A stretch of 64,000 bases of DNA from Pseudo-nitzschia pungens (GCA_037355855.1 CM074766.1:248001-312000), one strand, 5' to 3'; positions 32,940-44,635 are shown, counted from the stretch's first letter. Notes: generated from the letters alone by a model not told the origin. Numbers and translations are program-made.

Positions 32940-34583
32940 GCTTTGCGCTTGTTCGGTTTCCTTTGTTCGTTGTTCGTTGTTCGTTGTTCGTTTTCGCTTC
33001 GGTTGTTCTTTGTCGATCGATAGATTCTATCGGTCGCTTGATAGATAGTGCGAAGTAACTTATCTTTCTTTTGGGTGGGTCCGGTCGCCGATATTCCGGT
33101 TTTGCGGTTTCGGTTCGGCTTGTTGTTGAATAAGTGCCTGTTCGCTGTACTGTATCACTGTATCAGTAGGACTATCAATCCATGGAGTGAATCATCATCT
33201 CTGTGAACCATTCGTACCGGTACTTACCGATACACTACAAGTAATTTAACTTTTAATTATCGGTGAAGTTGTCCCCTTCGACGGAAAAGAACATGACATC
33301 ACATGATAGTAGGAACGATAAATACTGTCCTACAAATGGATAGTATGTCACATAATTGTTGCGAGTATGGCACATATTAGTGATCCGAAAGTGGCCCGAA
33401 GGAACTGGTATCGACCAAATTGTTCCAGTCGTGATCAATTATTGGGGAGTCCTGTGGAATTTGTGCAATGCTGACCGGACCGCAACGAGGTGCACGAGTA
33501 TGAAGTACGGTAAGGCTTAAGATTATCGGACGAACCACAAAAACAATTCCAAAATTATCGTAATATTACTGTACGGCACCGTAAGTCCTTACGGTACAGT
33601 TCCTTGTTTGTTTCTAGCAAGAGCGTGACAAGCCGTGGAATTGGCACTTTCGGTCCCACAACCAATCGCCGCCTTCCTTGTGTTCGCGGAAGCCTCCCCG
33701 CGCGGCTGCGGATCGATTTCCGCGCGTACAGGGTAGGTCTTCATTAATGCCTAAGCAACCCGAAAACCTAGTCGTGTATGCAGGCATGCCTGGCTCGATT
33801 GTCTACAAGATTTAGTTGGTGATAGTATCGAACCAAACCTACCAAACTTACAGGAGTTGTCACGTAGGTTGGGTGCTCGTCACACTTTAAATTTTTTGGC
33901 GTGAAAACGAAAAATTGACCTTCTTTTGACATACATTCCGCGTCGTCCAAGGTTTCGACAAAGACTTGCGCAACGGTTTCCGTCCACTTTCTGTTCAAGA
34001 CGCCCCGGTTGGTTTGAGCCCGATAGTAACCTTACTTTGCCGAAGGAAGCGAAGCCAAGCCAAGCTAAACCTAACCCGAAACCGAACGATACTCGGCAAC
34101 CGGTTGGAGCAGACATTGATAGGTTTCACTCCTAGTTTCACATGCATCAAACCCGTTGGGGTTGACACACTCAACGAAGATTCTTGCGGTTCCTCAATGA
34201 CAAAGGAGTAGTCCTAGTGTGCCGGCAAGTCAATCCATCAATCAAAAGAGAGCGGGTCGATACCGAAGTATAGGGAAGTGCGGTACTGCAGTCTCATCGA
34301 AACGGTGCGGAGAAAACCACTTCCAGCCTTGGTTTCGAACGCGAGTGCGAGTGGCAGTGCGATTGCGAGTGCGAGTGCGAGTGGACGGCTTCATCGCGAA
34401 CAGCTCGTGCGGATTCGGAAGGAATCGCGCCCGAGTCTCGATCGGTGCACCTTCTACTCCTCGTCACAACTCGAGCGGACTCGGAGTTCGCAAAGCGAAG
34501 CGAAGAGAAGCGAAGCGAAGCAACCCGGATCGACGATTGGTAAATCAGTCCTTTGTCTCTTGTAGCTGACGACGACAACGACG
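32940..34583. other. Divergent intergenic region
   Basis: Upstream of both the CobW-like gene (minus) and the hypothetical gene at 34584 (plus). It contains a near-palindromic cluster CTGTACGG...CCGTAAG/CTTACGGTACAG near 33570-33600 and GCGAGT repeats at 34350-34385. No gene is supported. Confidence 0.45.
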
Positions 34584-36410
34584 ATGGCGATGGCAGAACA
34601 CGAACAAGAGCAGCACTCCTCGGAGGCACCCAATCAACCGCTCAATGTCAAGGAGCAGCTCGAAGCGACCGCCAATCGGATCTGGTCCTCTGTGACGATG
34701 GCAAACAAGAATGGACCGGGCAGTCCCGATATCGAAGCGATCAAGGTGCCGGGAGTGCCCGTGGGATTGTTCTCCCAACGAAACAGAGCGGAAGAAACGG
34801 ATGCCAGGCACCGATCGTCCGACAACTCACCCAATTCGTTACAACAGGTGGTCAATGCCATGTTCTCGTCGTGCACGGCAATCGGGGCACAGTGCACCGA
34901 TGAGGACGGCGGAGGGATTCGGGAGTTCAAGGCCAACATTGCGCTCAAATCGGGGAAGAGCGGCGATCCCAAGAGCAAGCTCGGGGAATCGTCGCTGGGA
35001 GCAAAGGATCTGGTGGTTTCCTCTTCCCAGGACAAGAGGAATCCACCGCCGAGACAATTGTCTCCCGCTCGGTTGAATCTCCAGGAAACCTCGAAGAATC
35101 TGTTCAAGAACAATCACGAGATTGCGGAGGAAGCCATCAAGCACCTGCGCGAGCAACACATGCGCGATGTTGCGGAGCAGAAGCTGCGGAACGATTCCAC
35201 CGTGCACGATGAGTCGGAGGTGGCGGTGGATACGGAGCGGGACATTGAGTACTCGCAGCGTTCGACGACCCGCGCATCGACGATATTTTCCGACAAGTCG
35301 ATCACGCCGCAATCCAAGGAAGAACTCTCCCGGGTTGCCTCCCAATTGGTGCCGAAGCGAGACTCGAACAAACTGCCAAAGATGCCCTCGGGAGTGACCC
35401 CCATTCGCAGCCGCCAGGAGCACTCGTTCTTTCCGGCCTCGAGACCGAGGGATCCCCCGGGCACGAAGCGACAGGAGCGGCGGGCCCGAGAAAAGAAGGA
35501 GCGCATCAAGGGCGTTCCGAAGGAAGTCCAGAAGGCGACCAGTCCGTTGCGCATCTTCAAGAAGCGCGGCAAGCAGCAGCGAAAGGACGCTCTCAATTCC
35601 ACACCGGGAAGCGAGGGAGCCAACCGGGACGGGACCGAAAACGACGAATCGTTGTCGAGTCGGTCGTGGGATATGGAGAACGACGGAATCAGTGACATTA
35701 CCCAAACCACTGTCGATCGAATGATCTTTGCCGTGGAGCAACAACTGAAAGTCTTCCCCAACGAAGCGGAGGTCCTCCGCCGGATCCACTCGGACGTTAC
35801 GGATCCCGCCCCGAACCAAAGGGGGCGTGCCAGGACCGAGAAGGAAACCAAGCCGAAGCTTCAGCGGTCGTCCACGGAAGGGTCGGATTCACAGGATTAC
35901 TTTCCCATGCTGGGAGGAGCCGTAGCGGGATTCGACGATTACAAACGAGTGGTGACGCCTCCTCGGGGTTCGGCTTCCCAGAAATATTTGACTCCACCCT
36001 CGTTCACTCGCAACGTTGGATCGTCGGGGACGCGATCCTTCTTTACAAAAACCACTCATTCGACCCAAACCAGCAACTTTGCCAGTGCCTGGAGGCGGGA
36101 CGAGCAGCAGTTTTGGGACACGGAAGTGGCAAAGGAGGAGGGCGCGGTAGAAAAGCCGAGCGGCAAAAAGAAGACGAAAAACAGGATGCTGAGTCTCAGT
36201 CCGGGCGGGAAATCCTGGTCGAAATACAACAAGACGAGGCACAGTGGAGAAACTACCGCTACGACAATGACAACCGTCACTCCACCGTCTCCAAACGATG
36301 CTCGCTTCCCACACCCAGATCACACCAACCGCGAGGTTACCTATACCGACCACGACCGATTAATGGACAATTTGATTCTCCAAACGGACGTGGAAATGGC
36401 GGAAATATAA
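34584..36410 (+). CDS. Hypothetical disordered protein, 608 aa
   Basis: A long single-exon frame from ATG 34584 (MAMAEHEQEQ) with steady amino-acid use over its full length, so it is very likely real. It is rich in Ser, Lys, Arg, Glu and Pro. A short helical stretch lies near the start (PLNVKEQLEATANRIWSSV), another charged helical stretch at about 175-205 (NNHEIAEEAIKHLREQHMRD), and a strongly basic block at about 285-335 (RQERRAREKKERIKGVPKEVQ...RIFKKRGKQQRK) that could be a nuclear localisation signal. A third conserved-looking segment has DRMIFAVEQQLKVFPNEAEVLRRIHSD at about 380-405. I recognise no domain and assign no function; a regulatory or cytoskeletal adaptor would be only a guess. 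Confidence 0.8.
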   Translation: MAMAEHEQEQHSSEAPNQPLNVKEQLEATANRIWSSVTMANKNGPGSPDIEAIKVPGVPVGLFSQRNRAEETDARHRSSDNSPNSLQQVVNAMFSSCTAIGAQCTDEDGGGIREFKANIALKSGKSGDPKSKLGESSLGAKDLVVSSSQDKRNPPPRQLSPARLNLQETSKNLFKNNHEIAEEAIKHLREQHMRDVAEQKLRNDSTVHDESEVAVDTERDIEYSQRSTTRASTIFSDKSITPQSKEELSRVASQLVPKRDSNKLPKMPSGVTPIRSRQEHSFFPASRPRDPPGTKRQERRAREKKERIKGVPKEVQKATSPLRIFKKRGKQQRKDALNSTPGSEGANRDGTENDESLSSRSWDMENDGISDITQTTVDRMIFAVEQQLKVFPNEAEVLRRIHSDVTDPAPNQRGRARTEKETKPKLQRSSTEGSDSQDYFPMLGGAVAGFDDYKRVVTPPRGSASQKYLTPPSFTRNVGSSGTRSFFTKTTHSTQTSNFASAWRRDEQQFWDTEVAKEEGAVEKPSGKKKTKNRMLSLSPGGKSWSKYNKTRHSGETTATTMTTVTPPSPNDARFPHPDHTNREVTYTDHDRLMDNLILQTDVEMAEI

Positions 36411-37514
36411 TGACGACGATCCATTCGACTATTGTGCAACACGATGCAATATTTCACTCACGATCGACGACACGATACCGTACCAACGCAAATGAATTTT
36501 GAGCGCAGCGGCGCGGTTGAGCTCCGATCTTCTTGCCCTTTATTATTGTTTCTCACTCGTGCGAGAAAATTCGATTCGATGGTGGGTGCTCATGTTAGTA
36601 ACTACTGAGTGAGCGTCATCGGGCATTTTTCGAATGGAGGACTGCTTCCTTTTTACAGATGCTATTCCCAGTACTACGCGTATTATAGACACTTTATTTT
36701 TTTTCATTGCGCCCCCTCTCTGCATTGGAATTGAGCATCAAAAATAAAGGACGGGGGGGTTGGCACAGAATTCCTCGCATCTCTACTACTACTGCCAGTA
36801 TTTGCAGCCCTCACTTGGCAACCTCCTTTGGTGATGCCTCCTGTCGATCCGGACAACGCTCACGTCGTTGCCGTGATCGAGGAAACTTGGATTCTTTTAC
36901 CGTCACCTACTACTAGTACCAACATGGTAGTAGTTGGGGAATCGGCAACCCCCCGTGAGGGTTTCCGGGATAATCATGCTGGGTGCTAGTAGTAGTACGT
37001 GGCAGTTCGATAGTAAGACTTGTTCTTTGTTTGGCATTGTCGACCGAGGAAGGTCCCCGAGCCCCATCGGGGATGCAATACCCCCCACTAGTAGTACTAG
37101 TAGTAGTATTACAAACTCTGTTCATGAACTAGTATGCTATTACTACTAGTGGTACTGCTGCTGCTAGTAGCTACTAGTAGTAGTAGTAGTAGTAGTAGTA
37201 GAACCAGTCTCCTCCTGCTGTGCATCCAGGAGCCATCTACTTTCAGCGAACCGTCGCAAAGAACACGAAGAGCCTTCCTCGTGTCCACCAGAACAAGAAG
37301 CAAGATTGCGCCATACTTGCTGGTGCGAGTCTTTGACTGTAGCAGTCCTCCTTGTAGTAGAGCTTCTTTGATGTATATGTGTGTGTGCGTGTGATCACCT
37401 CCAGGAAGGAACAAAGACAACAATCGTAAGGGATAAAAGAAGAAATACACAATCCGAAATTAACTAGTAGAAGAAACTATCCCTCGGTCTGAATGAAGAA
37501 ACTATCCCTCGGTA

Positions 37515-38201
37515 GTACCCGTGAAAAATTAAAATGGATCACGTTTACCATAATGGATCACGTCGAGTGACAGCATCTTTGCTTTTTGGAATATCTCCTT
37601 GCATACACCACCTCTGTTCAAAGTAAAGACATCGTCTGTTAGCTAACACTCTACTCTACAATGCTCTATATTTACTTTTAAACAATCTTGCTTATTCTTC
37701 CCTTAGTAAGCTCTCGAATACAGAAATTGGGCCGAAAATTATGTGTTTTCGAGTGACAGCAACGAGCCGGCATGGTTTTCCAGCTTGCACGCATGGTTTT
37801 CCAGCTTGCGCGCCGCGCAGTAAAAAGAACATGATAATAATATTATTATTATGATTTATACCGTATGGTACATACATACAAAGAACAACAATTTTCAGAC
37901 GTCAAGATGCTGTCACTCGATTGTATGGTCGCGTGTAGAAAATGTACCAGTGTCTACATTTACCATGATGGATCAATTTTTGGCAATTTTTCGAAAAAAC
38001 CACTAACTACAGGGGGCCAAAGCTATGGATGTAAGTCACTGATTTCAACAGGAGTTGTTGCAAACAGTCGGTTTATAGTGTTTATGAATAGGTTGTAACT
38101 TTCGTTGAGGAGGTTTCCGTTACTGGGAGGAGGTATTTGGTCAGATAGTGAGGCAACAATCTGTCACTCCGACGTGATTCATTTTAGTTTTTCACGGGTA
38201 C
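37515..38201. mobile_element. MITE-like foldback element with TA flanks
   Basis: The left end GTACCCGTGAAAAATTAAAA is mirrored at the right end by TTTTAGTTTTTCACGGGTAC, with pairing continuing inward through an ATGRATCACG and a GAGTGACAG block (with a 19-base duplication in the left arm). Both ends are flanked by TA (37513-37514 and 38202-38203), as expected for Tc1/mariner-type insertion. Inside, TCGAGTGACAGCA recurs at 37563 and 37749, and inverted at 37908, so arms are nested. There is no transposase frame. It also holds a 21-base tandem duplication near 37770-37812. Confidence 0.7.
37769..37811. repeat. 21-base tandem duplication
   Basis: Two adjacent copies of GCATGGTTTTCCAGCTTGC plus two bases, inside the foldback element. 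Confidence 0.85.
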
Positions 38202-38887
38202 TAAGGTTTACTCGAGATAGAGATTGATAAGCAAGTACGTGTAGTAGTAGTAATGTTGATGAATTTCTTGTACCGTACGGAATTACCGTACTATGGCAGC
38301 ACTTGTCCTGATGCCCCGTCTCCGTTACAAATAAATGTGTCAGTCAGAGGTTTGGGCACTGGGCACGTTATGACAATGATGGTTTGACATCCGAGTCTTG
38401 CGTGAAGCCACTTCTATCAGAGAGAACAGAACAACTGCTTCAACTTGGCAATAAGTATCCAACGTAAATCTTACTTAGTGATCGGTATGCAAGAAACCCC
38501 GATCGCGCGCCGACCTTTCCGGATCGAGATGGGACACTCACACGATTTCCATTTCTCGCGCAAAACCTAGAACACTCCAGGTAGTTTAGGTTCTCTTCAT
38601 GTATATTTTTTGATGTTGGGCGTATTGTTTGTACTGGAAACCGATCCATCCGCGAGCGATCTGAGATTTCCACGATGGTATCCAACGGATAGTCCCGGTA
38701 TCCGGAGAATTTTGATTTTGATCTCAGTTCGAACAACATCTATGTGTTCTCGTTGCCTCATCGTGAGGACGACAGCCCAGCCCATCCCAGACCAGACCAG
38801 TACACAACTCAATTCAACGTAAGTGGACTTCAACGTAACTGGACTCAACACAACAGCGTCAACCAAACGACCAACCAACTACCCATC

Positions 38888-40426
38888 ATGAAGCAGTTGG
38901 TAGCCAAGGCTATCCTGGTCCTCAAGCACGTGGAGATGTTCCCCGAGCCGGTAGGAAAGCGCATCGAGATACTCGCCGACACCGCCCTGGGCTGGTACAC
39001 GCACGGGATTCGCCGTCGCTTCGGGAGCAGCAGCAATATCATGATCGGGACTGCCGCCGTTGCGCAAGCCCTCGAGGACCGCAACCAGTACCCGATCGAC
39101 CTCCGGTACATACTGGATGACCAGGTCGAGTTCTTTCTGGCATCGGTCGAGCGGACCCTGCACGATTTCTTGACGTCCATCCAAACCGATTACTACGATC
39201 CCGACTACGACGGACTCGACAGCAACCGCGACACGGAGGAACAGGTCGAATTCGCCGTGTCGCTCTTTCCCCGCGTTCTGTCGAGAAAGGCGGTTGCGTA
39301 CACGGGGCACTGCGAGGAGGCCGCATATCCTATCGAGTTCCTGTTGTTTTCTGCCGAGCGGAGGAGGGATGCCCTCCACGACCTGGTCTACAACCTAAAG
39401 GCGATCTCATTCATTCCGCTGTTGGCCAAGCTGGGAATCGAGCTGGGTCAGTTCGAGAGACGGGAGCGGGGTGGGCTGTTGGACCGGGATTGCATCACCT
39501 CAAATAAGTGCGACAGCGTGCTCAACGCACTGGTGACGCCGTACGCCACAAACGAGACGGTGTTTCTGGACGCGGTTGTCGACGAGCATACGCTGGGCGT
39601 GTTGAACAAGCTGAGGGAGATTGGCCTCTTGACCAAGGAAGACATTTATGAGCGGTGCCTCCTCCACATGGTGTGCGACTGCGAGATCTTTTCGGAGAGA
39701 AAGTTTCGCTTTTTGGTGGATTGGGATCCGGAGGTTCTGCTGGACTTTGACGACTCTGGAAAACTGCCGCTGGACTATCTCCTGGACATGAAACGATCGG
39801 ATTGGGATTGCATTCTCCTCGGCAAGCAGAACGGCGATGACAGGGTTGAAAAACACTTTGCTCTCTTCAGGGCGATCTTTGGGGTGGTCGTGAAGAGTTT
39901 CCCAGACCGCAATGGTCTTGGTATTGGGCTCGTCTTTCGAGAGCCGCAACTGGGTTCGTTGCACCGGTCGCTTTTTCGGATGGCGCGCCGGTGTTGCGGC
40001 AGCAAACAGGCCACGAAACTCATGGAGGATGCCTTGGTGGGTCATGCCTACCGTACAGAAGACGTGTTGCTGGACCAGGAAAATCTGGGCCTGGGTCTCG
40101 ACGGACTGTACTTTTTGTTGCGGCGAGATCCGTCGGTAATGGACCTCCACAAGCGGCGGCGGAGGTTCGTCGCCCCGAAACATCCTCGTGCCCGCGACTG
40201 CCCGGTGGCAGCCACGACAAGAACGAATCATCTGGGGAAGCGAAAGCGAGGAGGCGATCCGGGCGAACCCAGCGCAGGGGTGGACGCGGACGCAAACTGC
40301 TGGGCGTCGGGCTGGCACTCGACCACCAACAAGATCCTCCGGTCGATTTTTGGTGGTGTGTTTGGTGGTGTTGTCCGGAGTGGCGGCCTCTTTCGGAATT
40401 GCATGCGGGAGGGGTCGCAAGTCTAG
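38888..40426 (+). CDS. Diatom ankyrin-like repeat family protein
   Basis: A single exon of 512 residues from ATG 38888; the frame upstream lacks another ATG and reads as an A/C-rich leader. The middle has ankyrin-like hallmarks: KLREIGLLTKEDIYERCLLHMVC followed by RKFRFLVDWDPEVLLDFDDSGKLPLDYLL, in which a helix-loop pattern ends in a SGKLPL turn. I recall this combination from large lineage-specific families in raphid diatoms; their function is unknown. The N-terminal half (EFFLASVERTLHDFL, EEAAYPIEFLLFS, LVYNLKAISFIPLLAKLGIELGQF) resembles the helical region of those proteins. The tail is basic (HKRRRRF, HLGKRKRGGDPG), possibly a nuclear localisation signal, and ends with a glycine-rich hydrophobic stretch. 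No signal peptide is seen. Confidence 0.8.
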   Translation: MKQLVAKAILVLKHVEMFPEPVGKRIEILADTALGWYTHGIRRRFGSSSNIMIGTAAVAQALEDRNQYPIDLRYILDDQVEFFLASVERTLHDFLTSIQTDYYDPDYDGLDSNRDTEEQVEFAVSLFPRVLSRKAVAYTGHCEEAAYPIEFLLFSAERRRDALHDLVYNLKAISFIPLLAKLGIELGQFERRERGGLLDRDCITSNKCDSVLNALVTPYATNETVFLDAVVDEHTLGVLNKLREIGLLTKEDIYERCLLHMVCDCEIFSERKFRFLVDWDPEVLLDFDDSGKLPLDYLLDMKRSDWDCILLGKQNGDDRVEKHFALFRAIFGVVVKSFPDRNGLGIGLVFREPQLGSLHRSLFRMARRCCGSKQATKLMEDALVGHAYRTEDVLLDQENLGLGLDGLYFLLRRDPSVMDLHKRRRRFVAPKHPRARDCPVAATTRTNHLGKRKRGGDPGEPSAGVDADANCWASGWHSTTNKILRSIFGGVFGGVVRSGGLFRNCMREGSQV

Positions 40427-41043
40427 ATGAAAAGAGTTTAGCAGAGAAAATTGTCTTCGAATCCCACCACAAAATGCTTGTCCATGATGGTTGCCTATCG
40501 AAAGCACCCTTATTTCGGCGGGATTTCGATGCATGCTTTTGCAGGGGTCTCCCCCCTACCGATGGGTTCTAATGCCGACTCTACGGTGCAGTGATCCATT
40601 CACAAGATGGAAACAATACTCCACAAAACCGATCCCTAGATCTATCCTTTTAAACAACGGTACTCTGCACTATTGCTCGAAGACAGCATGCTGTGGTTCC
40701 ACTGGAATATAGCATGGCTTCTTTCTTTCCTTCTTATTTCAAACTGAAATTATGGTATCTAATTTTGACAGGCTGGTCACACGGTGTGCCCCCCGCTCTC
40801 TTGTGTTTGTTTTTACTTTCCCACCCTACAATACTCTTAGTTTACATTGTGTTTGTTTTTACTTTCCCACCCTACAATACTCTTAGTTTACATTATTATT
40901 TTTGTTTTGATTTTGTTTCTGGAATGAATGAATAGATTATTGTCCAAATCTTCAAGTGAAAAGCACGGCGACTGGGAGATACGCCTTCTGCTGCGCCGAT
41001 CGGTTCGTATCCGGTGGTTTGTTTCCTTCGCTTTGCTTTCTTT
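40427..41043. other. Convergent spacer with a 46-base tandem duplication
   Basis: It lies between the ankyrin-like gene and transaldolase, 3' end to 3' end. Positions 40801-40846 and 40847-40892 are two identical copies of a T-rich 46-base unit. No gene is supported. Confidence 0.6.
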
Positions 41044-42190
41044 TCAGTCGCTGGCCTTTCGTTTTCGGGCCGCGCTGGCCATTTTCTCGGAAATGATCTT
41101 CTCGAGCTTATCGATATCGGCGGCAAATCCCCGGATGCCGGCCGCGAGCTTCTCGGTCGCCATGGCGTTCATGCAGTTCATCATGCGGAAGGTTTTTTCG
41201 TCGACGGAAATCTTGGGAATGTCCTTTTCGAGGGCCGCCTTGGCATCGAGCTTGCGCTCGACCGTCCCCTCCTGCTCCTTGAGCTTCTCGACGAGGCCCG
41301 GAGAAATGGTCAGCCGGTCGCATCCGCACAGCTCGAGGATCTCCTCCGTGTTGCGGAACGACGCCCCCATGACGATCGTGTTGTACCCGTGCTTCTTGTA
41401 GTAGTTGTAGATTTCCGTCACGCTCACGACACCGGGATCCTCTTCGGGAGAGAATCCGGAAAACGCCGAGTCCTTCTTGAGTTCCACCGCCTTGTAAAAG
41501 TCCATGATGCGCCCGACGAAGGGGGAAATGAGCGTGACGCCGGCTTCGGCGCAGGCAATCGCCTGGGCCTTGCTAAAGATGAGCGTGAGGTTGCAGGTGA
41601 TGCCCTCCTTTTCGAGGACCTCGGCGGCGCGGATGCCCTCCCAGGTGGCGGCGATCTTGATGAGGATGCGGGACTTGTCGATGCCGGCTTCCTTGTAGAG
41701 GCTGATCAGCTGGCGGGCCTTTTCGATGGTGGCTTCCGTATCGAAGGAGAGGCGGGCGTCGACCTCGGTAGAGACGTAGCCAGGGACGATCTTGGTGATC
41801 TCCGTGCCAAAGTTCACCGAGACCTTGTCCTGTTTGTGCCGTGTCGGATTTCGATTTCGATATTGATAATTGAATACAACATGAATATGAACAAGAACAG
41901 GAGGGTCAGATACACAATACTATACTTCTCATCAAAGCGGCTTGTCGTTTTAGATTCCTGACCGCTCAACAGAACCCACTCCTACGTACCATGGCCAAAG
42001 ACAGATCCCCCTTGGCGTACTCAATGGCATCGTCGATGAATTTTTGGTATTCCGGCATGACGGCGGCCTTGGTGATCAGCGAAGGATTTGTGGTGGCATC
42101 CTGGGGCTTGATCTTTGCAATGGCGTCAACATCTCCGGTGTCGGCTACGATGATGGTGTGTTCGAGGAGCTGGGTGTACTTGGAAGGCAT
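41044..42190 (-). CDS. TAL: Transaldolase
   Basis: Transfers a dihydroxyacetone unit between sedoheptulose 7-phosphate and glyceraldehyde 3-phosphate in the non-oxidative pentose phosphate pathway. Exon 1 is 42190-41990 and exon 2 is 41829-41044, with a 160-base intron (GTACGT donor, ACAG acceptor, phase 0); together 328 residues, close to E. coli TalB. Motifs: [14 protein letters not shown] start ([10 protein letters not shown]), [25 protein letters not shown], the Schiff-base lysine in [11 protein letters not shown] (Lys about 125), [51 protein letters not shown] and [13 protein letters not shown]. No presequence is seen, so the cytosol is likely. The basic tail RKRKASD is unusual for the family. 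The ATG at 42190 sits at the normal family start. Confidence 0.95.
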
Positions 42191-44050
42191 GGTTGGATAG
42201 AAACGAATATTTTGTGCGCGTTGTGTTGTTGGAGGGGAAATTCGGGAAAGTGCTTGTGCTTGCGCTGTTTCTGTTCGGAGTTGGGTTGGTATTCGGAGTT
42301 CTCGGTTGTTGAGATTGGGAGAGACTTTGTCGGCTATGGAGTGATTGCGAGAAAGTGTCTGTAATGGTTGGAATGAAATCCGTTATTACGAAGTCTTAAT
42401 ATTATTTTTTGTTCGATGGGAAATAAATAATGAGAATGAGTTACGTTCCAGTACGGAATGCGAATGAATGAATCTGCGCTTGTTTCATGTCTTTCTTCCC
42501 ATCTTGACAAGATTGTTCACCGGTGACAGCTCGTTTGGTCTGGTACGAATTTTGCGTTGGTTCTACATGAAGTCTGAAAAAGGATTCGCATGTTGTTTGT
42601 TGGCTCGCTCCACGGTTGCGAGTTGATGCCTCGTTTCTTCATTCATCGCAAAAATGATGTTGTTTTTTGTCGTGACTTGTTTTCACTACGATTACGTAAT
42701 ACTTACGTTTACTTTCATATCGGTAGGAGTAAGGTAAAATTCTTACCGTTAGAACATACCGTAAGGCTACCGCTTGAGATTCCAGACATGCTTTGCTTTG
42801 TACCAGAAGGTAACCAGTTTCACTAAGAGATACAGTTTCAAATCCTTCGCTGACGCGATTGACGGCAATCGACGGATTGATTATTCATTCACTGCTAATT
42901 TTTCAATTCTTTCATTCGTACTTTCGGTAGGTACGAGTTCTCGAATCTTGTCCAACAACCAATCAGATGCTGAAATTTCACGGCCCAGAGGTATCTTTGG
43001 GGGTTTGGAAAAACGCTTTTCGACCGAGTTCTCGTTCTCGTCGCCTGCCGGCTCTTGCGTGTTGTCGCCAGCAGAATTTCAAATCCTGCATCACGCCCTA
43101 TCGGTAGTTCTTACGGCCCCGCCTCGTTCCGTCTGCTGCGGTCTGCTCTGTCGATTGTCTGCTGCCGCCGATCTATCTAACAGGTAAGGTTACTGCCAGC
43201 CAGCTGTGATTCGATCCAATCTGGGAGCAATAACTAATTGGAGCAGCTGCTACAACCCGCAATCATCAGGTGACATCCAACAAAGATACGAGTGCACTAC
43301 AACAAGTAATTACGAAGTACGTACGTACGTACTTGGAAGATTACCACACTTTGGAAGGGTTGTTGGCTGCTGATCCTCGTCTTTCTTGCACATAACGCAT
43401 GGTGTGGTATGCTTGGCAAGAAGATCTTGCTTGTGGACATCAGGAGGGGCCGGTAGGAAAGTGGCGGTTCCTGTACGGTACGGTAAGTCTTACGGTATCG
43501 TAGGAGTGCTCTAATAACTGTTCGACAATCAGCGACAAGGATCCGAAACAGGCGACGGGAGAAACTTCCCAAAAATCCAACCGCAGCGCGTTGAAGAATC
43601 AAACATCTTCAACTCGTTTGAAAAAGTAATACTACGGTGCCGGTTCGTACTTGGAGCGATGTGAAACCGAAACTGCGCACCGCGCACAATCCCTATTGAT
43701 TGATTGAATGCCACCCGGCCGGCGTCCGATGATGGAGTAAGGACTGTGGACGGCTCACAGAGATTTTGTCACGGGCCCTGATGATGATTGAGAAAGGGGT
43801 AGATGTTCAAGTTGTCATTGCGTGGAATAAGTATATCCCCTCGCGCAAACAAGAATAAGAAAAACAATAACAGCAGGTGGAAACGAAGACATCGTCGATG
43901 GCGATAACGATGTCGGGGAGAGCAAAGCAGACGAGGAAAGAGGCGGAAGGAATGGCCATCCCAACATTTTTAAAGTGTGCGTTGGGGAAGAAATTCGCAT
44001 TGTCGACGATTCCCACAGCAGAGAATCGACTCATGGCGTGCTTGAGCTGA

Positions 44051-44450
44051 TCGATAGAGGTGCGGATCGGTTTGCGATTGCAATAGAGGTGCGGATCGGT
44101 TTGCGATAGAGGTCCGGATCGGCTGACCCTATAGAGTTGCGGATCGGTTTGCAATAGAGGTGCGGATCGGTTGACGATTGCAATAGAGGTGCGGATCGGT
44201 TGACGCGATAGAGGGGCAGATCGGTTGACGATTGCAATAGAGGTGCGGATCGGTTGACGCGATAGAGGGGCAGATCGGTTTACTATTGCAATAGAGGTGC
44301 GGATCGGTTTACTATTGCAATAGATGTGCGGATCAGATTGTGATGGAGGTGCGGATCGGTTTGCGATAGAGGTGCGGATTGGTTGACTATTGCAATAGGG
44401 GTGCGGATCGGATTGCGATAGAGGTGCGGATGAGTTGCCGCGATAGAGGG
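44051..44450. repeat. Minisatellite, about 15 copies of a 24-31 base unit
   Basis: The core ATAGAGGTGCGGATCGGTT is followed by one of a few short linkers (TGCGATTGCA, GACGATTGCA, GACGCG, TACTATTGCA). Linkers recur, so it is a minisatellite rather than a CRISPR array. Read on the minus strand it gives Pro/Ile/Arg/Thr-Ser-Ile repeats. Confidence 0.9.
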
Positions 44451-44509
44451 AGTCGGTTGGTTGGAACACGAATGTTTCCAATGCCATCGCGTTCGCATCT
44501 TCTAGCACT

Positions 44510-44635
44510 ACGCGTGCGACAACAATCAAGACTCGTGCAACGCACCAAATCGATCGAGATTCCACCGAACGAGCTTTTAGTGGAATCTCGTTCGATTTGG
44601 AATGTCGATGGAGTCTCAATTGTTGTCGGACTCGT
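44510..44635. repeat. Imperfect inverted repeat (foldback)
   Basis: The arm 44510-44565 (ending ATCGAGATTCCAC) is mirrored by 44580-44635 (starting GTGGAATCTCGTTCGAT) at roughly 80% identity by eye, with a 14-base loop. Weaker similarity continues outside, so open frames on both strands share words such as LLVESRSIW and RSVESRSIW. Confidence 0.75.

Larger units (their letters stand above)
36411..38887. other. Repeat-rich spacer with a foldback element
   Basis: No gene is supported. It holds CTAG-type runs (36905-37200), a 25-base-period duplication at 37470-37513, the TA-flanked inverted-repeat element at 37515-38201, and an A/C-rich leader for the ankyrin-like gene from about 38760. Confidence 0.5.

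Noticed and set aside
31782..33023. 413-codon plus-strand frame
   Set aside because: It is antisense to the CobW-type GTPase, whose P-loop and CxCC motif are unambiguous.
34540..34566. GTAAAT...TTGTAG stretch just before the gene at 34584, considered as an intron
   Set aside because: At 27 bases it is far shorter than the other introns here (160-322 bases), and no upstream exon is recognisable.
44051..44450. Array with regularly spaced repeats, considered as CRISPR
   Set aside because: The linkers between repeats are recurrent rather than unique, repeats are degenerate, and the setting is a eukaryotic spacer.
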